Origin: Arthrobacter citreus
GTDB taxonomy: Bacteria; Actinomycetota; Actinomycetes; Actinomycetales; Micrococcaceae
Assembly (NCBI RefSeq): GCF_009192745.1
Contig: NZ_VTFV01000008.1
Span: 17,310-81,309, forward strand
Length of the DNA: 64,000 bases
Reading direction: 5' to 3'
In this document: one piece after another, positions 36,238 to 44,330 of the stretch
Layout of the letters: the number at the start of each line of letters is the position of its first letter
How positions within the stretch are numbered: the stretch's first letter is position 1
Notes under the pieces: model-generated
The model's database searches: none
What the model saw: only the letters and a program-made list of their open reading frames with translations
What the model was told of the DNA's origin: nothing
Made by a program: the position numbers and the translations under genes

Positions 36238-37200
36238 CTAGATTCCCAGAGCGGCCAGGTTCTGCTTCAGGGTCTCCGCGGAGTCCTGCAGCAGCTGCTG
36301 CTCATGCTCATCCAGCGGCATTTCCAGCATCTTGTACACCCCGCCGGACCCCACGATCGAGGGCAGGGACAGTGCGACGCCGGAGATTCCGTGGACTCCG
36401 CGCAGCAGCGCCGAGACCGGCAGGACGGCGTTCTCGGCCTGGAAGACCGCCTCGACGATCCGCACTCCGGCCAGGCCGATCGCGTAGTTGGTGGCACCCT
36501 TGCCTTCGATCACCTTGTAGGCCGCGTTGACGACGTCGTCCGTAATGGAGGCAAGTACTTCATCGGTGAAGACCTGGCGCCCGCTGATGGTCCATTCGCG
36601 GATCGGGACCGGCCCAATGGTGGCACTGGACCAGACCGGGAATTCACTGTCCCCGTGCTCACCGATGATGGTGGCATGCACGCTGGTCATCAGCACGTGT
36701 GCCTGCCGGGCCACCAGCAGCCGCAGCCGTGAGGTGTCCAGCACCGTGCCGGAGGAGAAGATCCGGTTCGGCGGCAGGCCCGTGATCTTCTGCGCCGCGA
36801 CGGTAAGGATGTCGCACGGATTGGTCACGAGGATGTAGACAGCCTCCGGGGCCTGCTCCATCAGGGCCGGCATCAGGGTTTCCATGATCCGGACGTTGGC
36901 GGCCGCCAGGTCCAGCCTGGTCTGTCCGGGCTTCTGCCTGGCGCCGGCGGTCACAACGATGACGTCGGACCCTGCCAGCGCTTCGATCCTTCCCCCTCCG
37001 GCCACGGTATTGGCCCCGGTGAACTGGGTCCCGTGGGACAGGTCCAGGGCCTCCGCTTCGGCACGGGTGGCGTCGATGTCATAGATGACGATTTCCCGTG
37101 CCGCTTCACGGATCAGGGACGCGTAGGCCAGCGCCGTACCCACGCTTCCCGCCCCGACTATTCCGAGCTTGGTGACTGGTCTGGTGGTGATGTTGGCCAT
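36238..37200 (-). CDS. ldh: L-lactate dehydrogenase (NAD)
   Basis: A 320-residue enzyme interconverting pyruvate and L-lactate. NAD motif GIVGAGSVGTALAYA, substrate-loop arginine in QKPGQTRLDL, catalytic histidine in GEHGDSE, and VTNPCDILT. It is convergent with the amidase gene, only nine bases apart, with no hairpin. No TGGTCWGACCA site is seen before it, so it does not appear to belong to the lactate-utilisation regulon further on. Confidence 0.93.
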   Translation of the reverse strand: MANITTRPVTKLGIVGAGSVGTALAYASLIREAAREIVIYDIDATRAEAEALDLSHGTQFTGANTVAGGGRIEALAGSDVIVVTAGARQKPGQTRLDLAAANVRIMETLMPALMEQAPEAVYILVTNPCDILTVAAQKITGLPPNRIFSSGTVLDTSRLRLLVARQAHVLMTSVHATIIGEHGDSEFPVWSSATIGPVPIREWTISGRQVFTDEVLASITDDVVNAAYKVIEGKGATNYAIGLAGVRIVEAVFQAENAVLPVSALLRGVHGISGVALSLPSIVGSGGVYKMLEMPLDEHEQQLLQDSAETLKQNLAALGI

Positions 37201-37295
37201 GGCTTTGTGCCCCGCTCACAGTAGGAGGATCCCCCTACATGGCACTATAGGTTCCCCTTCCCCGCGGCGGAACGGCTTCGGGCGCGGGCACTTCC

Positions 37296-37976
37296 TCAGT
37301 TTGCGAAACGGCGGAGGAAGGACCGCTTTGACCGCTGGATATGGGCACGCATCAGTTCCTCCGCTTCGGTGGCGCTGCCTGCGTCCACCGCTGCCAGGAT
37401 GGGGCGGTGCTCAGACCAGGAGTCCCGTCCGCGGAAGCCGACGTCCGATGCGTAGAGCCATTCGATCTTCCCCGCCAGCTGGGCCAGCAGCGCCTGCAGC
37501 GACGCGCTGTCCGCCAGTTCCGCGATGCCCCGGTGGAATCCCAGGTTCAGTTCCGGCAACGCGTCCAGCCTGCCTTCCGAAGCGGCAGCGTCTCCGGCAG
37601 CCAGGATTTCCCCGAGCCGGCGCCGAACGGCCCACCAGTCCGGGTCCGGGGTGCCCGCAGCGGCCTGCCGGCCGGCACGCTCGGCGGCCCGCCGCGCCGT
37701 CGCTCCTTCCACTGTTTCCCGGACATCGAACAGGTCCCCGGCTTCCCCCGGTTCCAGGCGGGCAACCCGGGACCCGGCGTAGGGGCGGGACTCAACGAAG
37801 CCTTCGGCTGCGAGCGCCCGCAGCGCTTCGCGCACCGGCACGCGGGAGGATCCGTAGCGGGCTGCCAGGGCTGCCTCGGTGATCTTGGCGCCCGGGGCCA
37901 ATTCGCCGCGGATGATGTCCTGCCGGATCCGGTCCCGGATCCGCGGTTCCCCGGGAAGGTCAGCGGCCTGCGGCAT
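37296..37976 (-). CDS. GntR-family (FadR/FCD) transcriptional regulator
   Basis: A 226-residue regulator: a winged helix at about residues 12-70 (ITEAALAARYGSSRVPVREALRAL) and an all-helical FCD ligand domain. ATG 37976 has CAGGG close upstream; a GTG at 37988 is an alternative. Both lie inside the 3' end of the gamma-glutamyltransferase gene, so the two are co-transcribed and translationally linked. It may control that gene, perhaps through the inverted repeat at 39830-39861 (inference). Confidence 0.87.
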   Translation of the reverse strand: MPQAADLPGEPRIRDRIRQDIIRGELAPGAKITEAALAARYGSSRVPVREALRALAAEGFVESRPYAGSRVARLEPGEAGDLFDVRETVEGATARRAAERAGRQAAAGTPDPDWWAVRRRLGEILAAGDAAASEGRLDALPELNLGFHRGIAELADSASLQALLAQLAGKIEWLYASDVGFRGRDSWSEHRPILAAVDAGSATEAEELMRAHIQRSKRSFLRRFAN

Positions 37977-39774
37977 AGCCCTGCGCACCGCGCGGATTGG
38001 CGGCAGCCATCAGCACGCCGGTCTGCGGATCACGCACGACGGCGGAAAGCCGGCCCAGTGCCCAGTCCCCTGCCCGGGTGATGACGTGGCCGCGGTCTGC
38101 CAGGGCTTCAATGACCTCAGTACCCAGCCGGTCTTCCACGACGGCGCCGCCCGGAGTCCAGGTCCGCGGCCAGAACGAGCCGGGCAGGGAGGTGGTGTGG
38201 AAGGCCGGGGCGTCGATGGCCTGCTGCGGCGTGTAGCCACCCACGATCGTGCGCAGCAGGTAAAGCAGCTGCCATTGGTCCTGCTGGTCCCCGCCGGGTG
38301 AGCCGAGGGCGGCCACCGGCTGGCCGTCTTTCAGGACCAGGGTGGGGGTCAGGGTGGTTCGAGGCCGCTTGCCCGGCTGCAGGGTTGAGGGCGCTCCGTC
38401 CTCCAGCCAGGTCATCTGCAGGCGCGTTCCCAGGCAGAACCCAAGTTCCGGAATGGTGGGCGAGGACTGCAGCCAGCCGCCCGAGGGGGTAACCGAGACC
38501 ATGTTGCCCCAGCGGTCCACTACGTCCACATGGCAGGTGTCCCCGCGGGTTTCCCCGGTGGGCGAGACGGTTGGTTCCCCGGTTCCGTCACCGCCCGCTG
38601 CGGCGTCGTGCGCCAGTGCCGGCGGCACGTACCCGGTGCGGAGCGGCGGCTGGAAGGCAGTGTGTCCGGGAACCTGCCCGGGACGGAATTCCAGGGAAGC
38701 CAGCGGGGTAATCTGCTCGCGCCGGCTGGCGGCGTATTCCTCGCTCAGGAGGTAGTCCAGCGGCACGTGGCCGTCCCCGTAGTACGCCTCCCGGTCCGCG
38801 ATGGCGAGCTTCTGCGCCTCCAGGATCGTGTGGATACCCAGCTCGGTGGAGGGGTCAAGGTATTCATCGGCGAATCCGTCAAGGATCGCCAGGGTCTGCA
38901 GGAGCGCCGGCCCCTGGCCCCAGGGGCCGGTCTTGGCAATGGTGTAGCCGCGGAATTCAAACGTGAGCGCCGGCTCGTATCCGGCTTCGGAAGCGGCGAA
39001 GTCCGACGCCGTGATCACCCCGGCGTGATCCGTTCCGGAGGAGTGCCGGTGCGGTTTGGCGGCGAATTCTGCGGCCGCCTGCGCCACGAAACCCGTGCTC
39101 CATTCCCGGCGGGCGGCATCGATGCGCTCCTCGCGGGTGCCCCCGCTGTCCCCGGCGCCGGCCAGCCGCTGCAGCACTGCGGCGTAGGCCGGGTTGGTAA
39201 CCAGTTCCCCTTCGGCCGGCGGCCGGCCTTCGGGCATCCACAGCTCGGCAGAGGTGGGCCAGTGGTCCTGGAACAGCCGGGCCACCTGTCCAATAGTCCG
39301 CCCCACCTGGGCCAGCACCGTGTGGCCGTCCCTGGCGTAGCCGGCGGCGTAGGCCAGCACGTCTGCCAGTTCCCAGGTTCCGTGGTCGCGGAGCAGCAGC
39401 AGCCAGGCATCGACGGCGGCGGGAACGGCGGCGGCCAGGGCCCCGGACCCCGGGACCAGTTCCAGGCCCTCGGCGACGAAGTGCTCACGGGTGGCTCCTG
39501 CCGGTGCGCTTCCCTGCCCCATCAGGACCACCGGTTCGGAAGGGTTTTCCGCGGTGGCAAAAACGCCGGTGAGGTCACCGCCGGGACCGTTCAGGTGCGG
39601 TTCCACAACGTGCAGGACGAATCCGGCTGCCGCGGCGGCGTCGAACGCATTTCCGCCGCGTTCAAGGACGGACTGCGCGGCGGCGGTGGCGAGCCAGTGC
39701 GTGGAAGCGCTCATCCCGAATGTGCCCTGCAGGGTGGGCCTGGTGGTGAACGTGCCGGGGGCAGTGAAGGACAT
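37960..39774 (-). CDS. ggt: Gamma-glutamyltransferase family protein
   Basis: A 604-residue N-terminal-nucleophile amidase. Large-subunit features are GGNAFDAAAAAGFVLHVVEPHLNGPGGD, and the cleavage/nucleophile threonine is Thr413 in DTCHVDVVDRWGNMVS. Classical enzymes have Thr-Thr-His here; this one has Thr-Cys-His. No export signal is obvious, so it may be intracellular. In this locus it could remove gamma-glutamyl groups from blocked amines, though general glutathione-type roles are possible. Confidence 0.87.
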   Translation of the reverse strand: MSFTAPGTFTTRPTLQGTFGMSASTHWLATAAAQSVLERGGNAFDAAAAAGFVLHVVEPHLNGPGGDLTGVFATAENPSEPVVLMGQGSAPAGATREHFVAEGLELVPGSGALAAAVPAAVDAWLLLLRDHGTWELADVLAYAAGYARDGHTVLAQVGRTIGQVARLFQDHWPTSAELWMPEGRPPAEGELVTNPAYAAVLQRLAGAGDSGGTREERIDAARREWSTGFVAQAAAEFAAKPHRHSSGTDHAGVITASDFAASEAGYEPALTFEFRGYTIAKTGPWGQGPALLQTLAILDGFADEYLDPSTELGIHTILEAQKLAIADREAYYGDGHVPLDYLLSEEYAASRREQITPLASLEFRPGQVPGHTAFQPPLRTGYVPPALAHDAAAGGDGTGEPTVSPTGETRGDTCHVDVVDRWGNMVSVTPSGGWLQSSPTIPELGFCLGTRLQMTWLEDGAPSTLQPGKRPRTTLTPTLVLKDGQPVAALGSPGGDQQDQWQLLYLLRTIVGGYTPQQAIDAPAFHTTSLPGSFWPRTWTPGGAVVEDRLGTEVIEALADRGHVITRAGDWALGRLSAVVRDPQTGVLMAAANPRGAQGYAAGR

Positions 39775-39829
39775 GGTTTCGCTTTCGTAGGCTGCGGCGG
39801 CTGGAGTTCGGCGAATTCAGGGAGATTGA

Positions 39830-39861
39830 ATACAAAACCCACATATCAGTCGGTTTCGTAT
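39830..39861. promoter_or_regulatory. Inverted repeat between ggt and the DUF1275 gene
   Basis: ATACAAAACC (39830-39839) and GGTTTCGTAT (39852-39861) match as an inverted repeat at nine of ten positions, with 12 bases between. It sits midway between two divergent genes. A candidate operator, possibly for the GntR protein encoded behind ggt. Confidence 0.4.
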
Positions 39862-39895
39862 ACATTAGGCGGCATTGCTGAGGAAAGGGAAGCCC

Positions 39896-40591
39896 ATGAA
39901 ACGCCTCAATGCCGTGCCCACCGAGCGGGTGCACCTGTGGTTGATGCTGGCGCTGACATTCTCCACCGGGGTGATCGACGCCGTTGGCTACCTTGGCCTG
40001 GACAACGTCTTCACCGGCAACATGACCGGCAACGTAGTGCTCCTTGGCATGGCCTTTGCCGGAGGTGCGGACCTGCCGGTTCTCCGGCCCGCCCTGGCGC
40101 TGGTGTTCTTTATGCTCGGTGCGGCGCTGGCGGGGCGGATGCTGCGCCGGGGACCGGAAGGATGGTCCGGGCGCATATCCGCGGCACTGATGATCGTGGC
40201 GTCCGGAATTACCGTCCTCGCAGTGTTCACCGCAGTGGTGGACGTGCAGGCGAACAACGTCCTGGGCAGCGTCACCACCTCCTCCATGGCCACGCTGATG
40301 GGCATTCAGGCGGCCACCGCCAAACGGCTGAAGGTCGCGGAAGTGACCACCGTCGTCGTCACCTCCACGATCACCGGCCTGGCGTCGGATTCGCGGCTGG
40401 CCGGCGGGGACAGCAAGTTCTGGGCGCGCCGGGCGCTGGCAATCTCGCTGATCCTGGCCGGCGCCGTAGCCGGGGCGGCTGCCTTGAACGTGGGGCTGTG
40501 GCTGGGACTGGCGCTTTCTGCCCTGATTTCGACGGCGGTGGCAGTGTTTGGCTACGTGCGTCACCACCGTGAGCTCCGCGCCATCCCCTAA
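39896..40591 (+). CDS. DUF1275 (YoaK-like) membrane protein
   Basis: A 231-residue protein with about six hydrophobic segments and the family motif TGVIDAVGYLGLDNVFTGNMTGNVVLLG at residues about 22-50. The family's role is unknown. ATG 39896 has GGAAAGGGA upstream. It is divergent from ggt and ends just before a palindromic element. Confidence 0.88.
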   Translation: MKRLNAVPTERVHLWLMLALTFSTGVIDAVGYLGLDNVFTGNMTGNVVLLGMAFAGGADLPVLRPALALVFFMLGAALAGRMLRRGPEGWSGRISAALMIVASGITVLAVFTAVVDVQANNVLGSVTTSSMATLMGIQAATAKRLKVAEVTTVVVTSTITGLASDSRLAGGDSKFWARRALAISLILAGAVAGAAALNVGLWLGLALSALISTAVAVFGYVRHHRELRAIP

Positions 40592-40594
40592 CCA

Positions 40595-40653
40595 TCGAGA
40601 TGACAGAAACTGCCCGAAAAAGGGGGTCTAACGTGCAGTTTCTGCAATCTCGA
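40595..40653. repeat. Dispersed palindromic element, type B (copy 3)
   Basis: Arms TCGAGAT-GACAGAAACTGC (40595-40613) and its near inverse (40635-40653), three mismatches. The loop, CCGAAA followed by a G-run and GTCTAACG, matches that of the next copy. It starts three bases after the DUF1275 stop. On the plus strand it can terminate that gene. Confidence 0.8.
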
Positions 40654-40703
40654 TGAGGGGACGTTGCCGGACGCCGGGCGCCTTCGGGTTTACAGTAGTG
40701 GGC

Positions 40704-41243
40704 ATGCTGGAGCAGGAACCCGGAGACTGGACTCCGGTACGCACACCGCGGCTGCTGCTGTGCAGGCCCGAAGCACGGGATGAGGCAGCGGCCATAGACC
40801 TCCATACCGATCCGCGCACCAACGTGCACCATCCGGTGCCCTCGAGCGTCACCCGGGCATCCTCTTCCCGGACCTTCCACGAAATCCGGCAGCACTGGTA
40901 CCGGCACGGGTTCGGAGTCTGGGCGGTTTTCCCCGCCGACGAGCCCGGCCAGCTGATTGGCTTCACCGGAGTGTCCCGCCGGGTCGTTCGCGGCAGGCCC
41001 GCCCTGAACCTCTACTACCGCTACTCCCCCGAGGTCTGGGGCCAAGGGCTGGCGACCGAGGGCGCACTGGAGGCGGTCCGCCTGGCCGAGCAGCTGCTGC
41101 CTGGCCTGCCGGTGGTCGCCTATACCTCCGTGGACAACATCGGTTCCCAGCGCACGGCGCTGGCTGCCGGACTCGAGCGGCGCGAAGACCTGGACGTGGA
41201 CCGGGGCGCCTATCTGGACCTCTATCTCGCCAAGGGCTGGTAG
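40704..41243 (+). CDS. GNAT-family N-acetyltransferase (RimJ/RimL-like)
   Basis: A 179-residue GNAT protein with TPRLLLCRPEARDEAAA at the start and the acetyl-CoA segment YSPEVWGQGLATEGALEAV, as in RimJ/RimL-type acetyltransferases. It transfers an acetyl group to an unknown amine. It is bracketed by two like-oriented copies of the type B palindrome. No strong ribosome site precedes ATG 40704 (GTAGTGGGC). Confidence 0.85.
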   Translation: MLEQEPGDWTPVRTPRLLLCRPEARDEAAAIDLHTDPRTNVHHPVPSSVTRASSSRTFHEIRQHWYRHGFGVWAVFPADEPGQLIGFTGVSRRVVRGRPALNLYYRYSPEVWGQGLATEGALEAVRLAEQLLPGLPVVAYTSVDNIGSQRTALAAGLERREDLDVDRGAYLDLYLAKGW

Positions 41244-41410
41244 CACTCCTACTCCGGATACAGCGATTAATCCGCAACTTTTCCGAAGCCAGCCTCCGGC
41301 CCTGCTGCCAACTCCGGAGGCTGCGCAGGGGCAAGCTGATCTCTCCGCGGAACCTGGCAATTGCCGCCGCAGCGGTGACCATGAGCGGGCAGGACTAGTT
41401 CTCCCCTCAA

Positions 41411-41467
41411 CGAGATGGCAGAAACTGCCCGAAAGGAGGGGTCTAACGGGCAGTTTCTGCCATCTCG
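41411..41467. repeat. Dispersed palindromic element, type B (copy 4)
   Basis: Perfect 21-base arms (41411-41431 with 41447-41467) reading CGAGATGGCAGAAACTGCCCG. It lies between the acetyltransferase and the end of the opposite-strand aldolase gene, so it can terminate both. The 165 bases between the acetyltransferase stop and this element hold no gene I can support. Confidence 0.85.
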
Positions 41468-41499
41468 ATGGGGGTACTCGGTGGGGATATAGGCGGAGG

Positions 41500-42318
41500 C
41501 TAGTAGCTGGCGGGAGCGGAACCGGATCCGCCGGAGTCCTGCGGCATGTATTTGGCTGCGAGCGCCTCCGAGGCTCGGGCCAGCAGCGCCACGTCCGCGC
41601 CAACGGCAATGAAGTCCGCTCCGGCGTCAAGGTAGCGGCGGGCGGTGGCCTCCACGAACGCGTTCACCCCCACGGGAACGCCATGTTCCCTGGCAGTGCG
41701 GATGCAGTGCTCGACGGCGGCAACGACGTCCGGGTGGTCCTGCTGGCCCAGATGCCCCATGGAGGCTGCGAGGTCCGAGGGCCCAATGAAGATGCCGTCC
41801 ACGCCGTCGGTCCCGGCAATCCGTGCCACGTTGGCAACGGCCTCGGCGGTTTCAACCTGCACCAGCAGCGTGATGGTCTCTTCGGCCCGGTCCAGATAGC
41901 CTTCGATCCGGTTCCAGCGTGATCCCCGGGCAAGGGCACTGCCCACACCGCGGACACCGCGCGGCGGGTACCGGACCGCGGCAACGGCTTTTTCTGCCTG
42001 CTCCGCGTTGTCCACCATGGGAACGATCAGGTTCTGGACACCCAGGTCCAGGTACTGCTTGATCAGCACCGTGTCGTTGGACGGGACCCGCACAACGGGG
42101 AAGACGGGATATCCCGCCACCACCTGCAGCTGGACGCTGATGGATTCCAGCGAGTTAATGCTGTGCTCGCCGTCGATCAGCAGCCAGTCGAAGCCTGATC
42201 CTGCGCAGATCTCCGCCAGGAGCGGGTTGCCCGTGCAGGCCCACATTCCTGCCTGCGCGCGCCGGCCGTTCCCCAGGACGGATTTGAAGGAGGGGGCAGG
42301 TTCTACTCGAAACGGCAT
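41500..42318 (-). CDS. hpaI: HpcH/HpaI-family aldolase (4-hydroxy-2-oxoheptanedioate aldolase)
   Basis: A 272-residue class II aldolase of the HpaI type: LLIDGEHSINS (catalytic base region), LVQVETAEAVANV (metal-binding glutamate) and IGPSDLAASMG. It splits 4-hydroxy-2-oxo acids to pyruvate and an aldehyde. Its start at 42318 overlaps the hydratase gene by 16 bases. The pair carries the last two steps of homoprotocatechuate-type meta cleavage, though a general role on 2-oxo-3-deoxy acids is possible. Confidence 0.88.
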   Translation of the reverse strand: MPFRVEPAPSFKSVLGNGRRAQAGMWACTGNPLLAEICAGSGFDWLLIDGEHSINSLESISVQLQVVAGYPVFPVVRVPSNDTVLIKQYLDLGVQNLIVPMVDNAEQAEKAVAAVRYPPRGVRGVGSALARGSRWNRIEGYLDRAEETITLLVQVETAEAVANVARIAGTDGVDGIFIGPSDLAASMGHLGQQDHPDVVAAVEHCIRTAREHGVPVGVNAFVEATARRYLDAGADFIAVGADVALLARASEALAAKYMPQDSGGSGSAPASY

Positions 42319-43088
42319 GTCACTGATCCCAGCTGTCCGTAGTCTGCGTGAACGGTATCGCCCTTGTGGACCCACATCGGACGGGTGAAGGAACCGGCCA
42401 GGATGATCTCCCCGGCGCCGAGGCTCGCTCCGTGGGCTGCAATCTTGTTTGCCAGCCAGTAAACGCCGGCGGCGGGGTGGTTCAGCACTCCGGCAGCCAC
42501 ACCGGTTTCCTCGATGGTCTGGTTCTTGTACAGCAGGGCGGAGATCCAGCGGAGGTCGACGTCGTCCACCTTCACCGGCCGCCCGCCAACCACCATGGCA
42601 CCCATCGCCGCGTTGTCCGCGATGGTGTCGACAATGGTGCGGCCTTCCATTTCGATCCGGGAATCGAGGATCTCCAGGGCCGGAACCACATACTCGGTGG
42701 CATCCAGGACGTCGAAGATGGTGCAGTTCGGCCCGGAGAGGGGCTTGCCCAGCACAAACGCCAGCTCCACTTCGATGCGCGGATGCGTGTACGCGTCCCA
42801 CTGCACCGTGCAGCCGTTTTCAAGGATCATGTTGTCGAAGATGACGCCGTAGTCCGGTTCCGTGATCCCCGTGGCGTCCTGCATGGCCTTCGAGGTCAGG
42901 CCGATCTTGCGGCCTGCCAGCTTCCGGCCCTGCTCCTGCATCCGCCGGCTCCACAGTTCCTGGACGGCGTAGGAGTCCTCCACCGTCATCTCCGGATACC
43001 GCGCGGTGAGCCGGGGTACCGGCGTGCGGCTGGCGCCCGCGGTTACGAGCTCATCGGCAATCTTTTCTATGGTCTGTTTCTCGAGCAC
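42303..43088 (-). CDS. hpaH: 2-oxo-hepta-3-ene-1,7-dioate hydratase-type enzyme
   Basis: A 261-residue member of the MhpD/HpaH hydratase family: GRKIGLTSKAMQDATGITEPDYGVIFDNM, PRIEVELAFVLGK and ALEILDSRIEM are its hallmarks, with the metal-binding E-x-E in IEVELAF. It adds water to a 2-oxo-enoate, giving the substrate of the adjacent aldolase. I chose GTG 43088 since it gives the normal family length; the open frame runs to 43163. The ring-cleavage and decarboxylase genes of the pathway are not in the window. Confidence 0.88.
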   Translation of the reverse strand: MLEKQTIEKIADELVTAGASRTPVPRLTARYPEMTVEDSYAVQELWSRRMQEQGRKLAGRKIGLTSKAMQDATGITEPDYGVIFDNMILENGCTVQWDAYTHPRIEVELAFVLGKPLSGPNCTIFDVLDATEYVVPALEILDSRIEMEGRTIVDTIADNAAMGAMVVGGRPVKVDDVDLRWISALLYKNQTIEETGVAAGVLNHPAAGVYWLANKIAAHGASLGAGEIILAGSFTRPMWVHKGDTVHADYGQLGSVTCRFE

Positions 43089-43139
43089 GCTTACTGCACC
43101 ACTTTCGAAGGAACACTGGTCCGATCCATACGGCTGAAA

Positions 43140-43157
43140 TGGATTGTATATGATCCA
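43140..43157. promoter_or_regulatory. Inverted repeat upstream of hpaH
   Basis: TGGAT (43140-43144) and ATCCA (43153-43157) flank TGTATATG, giving a GntR-like operator shape in the divergent region between the hydratase and the alpha/beta-hydrolase gene. Single copy and short, so low certainty. Confidence 0.35.
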
Positions 43158-43213
43158 GGACACATTGGAGTGGAAAAGAAGCGCCTGCGCGGCACTCCAT
43201 TACGCTTGAGTCT

Positions 43214-44308
43214 GTGCCCATCTTCCGCGCCCGCAGACTGCGCCCCGCCCGAATGGTGGCTGCTGGAACGGCGGCCGCGGCGGTCGCAGCTGCCTTCGTG
43301 TACTCTCCGTGGCCGGCAGCCCTGTTGATCCGTGGCGTTTTCCACCGCGGTGCCAGGCAGCTGGTGGCCCAGATGGAGCCTTATGCGCCCGCTGTGACCG
43401 AACACCGCGGTATCAGGTACCAGGACGACGCCGGTACGCGGCGCCTCGATATCTACCTGCCTCCCGGACACACGGGAGAAACCCATGTGCCAGTTGTTTT
43501 CTGGGTTCACGGCGGAGCCTGGATTTCCGGCTCCCGCCGGGATATCGCCCCGTACCTGAGGATGCTCGCCGCACGCGGATTTGCCGCCGTCGGAGTCGAC
43601 TACTCGGTGGCGCCGGGACGGATCTACCCGCAGGCGCTCCTGGAACTGGACCAGGCCGTCACCTTTCTTCAGGGCCATGCCGGAACATACGGCCTGGATA
43701 TGGACAGGGTGGTCCTGGCCGGAGATTCCGCCGGAGCGCAGCTCGCGGCCCAGCTGGCAGCAGCAGTGTCCTCACCGGAATATGCGGCAGGCCTCGGAAT
43801 CTCGCCTGCGCTGGCCGGCTCGCAGCTGCGCGGCACGCTGCTGCACTGCGGTGTCTATGATCTCGAGGCTATGGGGAAGCTGACGGGCGTTCTGGGCTGG
43901 GGCTTCCGCACGGCCCTGTGGGCCTACACCGGCAAGCGCAGGTTCAGCGAAAGCGCCGCCGCGGAACAGATGTCCGTCATCGCCCATGCCACAGCAGCAT
44001 TTCCGCCGGCGTTCATCAGCGGCGGAAACGGCGACGGGCTTACCAGTGCACAATCGGTACCCTTCGCGGCGCGGCTGGAGGACCTTGGCGTTGCGGTAAC
44101 CCGCAGGTTCTGGCCCCAGGACCTCTCTCCTGCCCTGCCGCACGAGGCACAGTTCCAGTTCTCGCGGCCTGAGGCACGCGCAGTCCTGGACGAAACGGCC
44201 GGCTTCCTCGACAGCGTGTTCCGGGGGCAGCAGGATGGCCCGCAGGCACAAGGTTTCCAAGAAGGCACCACCGATTCCGTCCAACCAGCTGAGCGGTCTA
44301 CCGCTTAG
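43214..44308 (+). CDS. Alpha/beta hydrolase (esterase/lipase, HSL-like)
   Basis: A 364-residue protein with an N-terminal hydrophobic anchor (about residues 10-40), the oxyanion motif HGGAW and nucleophile Ser172 in GDSAGAQLA. The likely His is in HEAQFQF near the end. It resembles the hormone-sensitive-lipase-type esterases and hydrolyses an ester at or near the membrane. The GTG at 43214 has only a weak ribosome site; an ATG at 43253 would remove the first 13 residues. Confidence 0.85.
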   Translation: MPIFRARRLRPARMVAAGTAAAAVAAAFVYSPWPAALLIRGVFHRGARQLVAQMEPYAPAVTEHRGIRYQDDAGTRRLDIYLPPGHTGETHVPVVFWVHGGAWISGSRRDIAPYLRMLAARGFAAVGVDYSVAPGRIYPQALLELDQAVTFLQGHAGTYGLDMDRVVLAGDSAGAQLAAQLAAAVSSPEYAAGLGISPALAGSQLRGTLLHCGVYDLEAMGKLTGVLGWGFRTALWAYTGKRRFSESAAAEQMSVIAHATAAFPPAFISGGNGDGLTSAQSVPFAARLEDLGVAVTRRFWPQDLSPALPHEAQFQFSRPEARAVLDETAGFLDSVFRGQQDGPQAQGFQEGTTDSVQPAERSTA

Positions 44309-44330
44309 CCAACCTCCCGGGGGAACGACC

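Noticed and set aside
36238..37200. L-lactate dehydrogenase as a member of the LldR regulon
   Set aside because: No TGGTCWGACCA site is found upstream of it; it is also far from the lactate cluster.
38530..40572. Plus-strand open frame of 680 codons opposite ggt
   Set aside because: Shadow of the gamma-glutamyltransferase gene; it runs through the divergent promoter and overlaps the DUF1275 gene in another frame.
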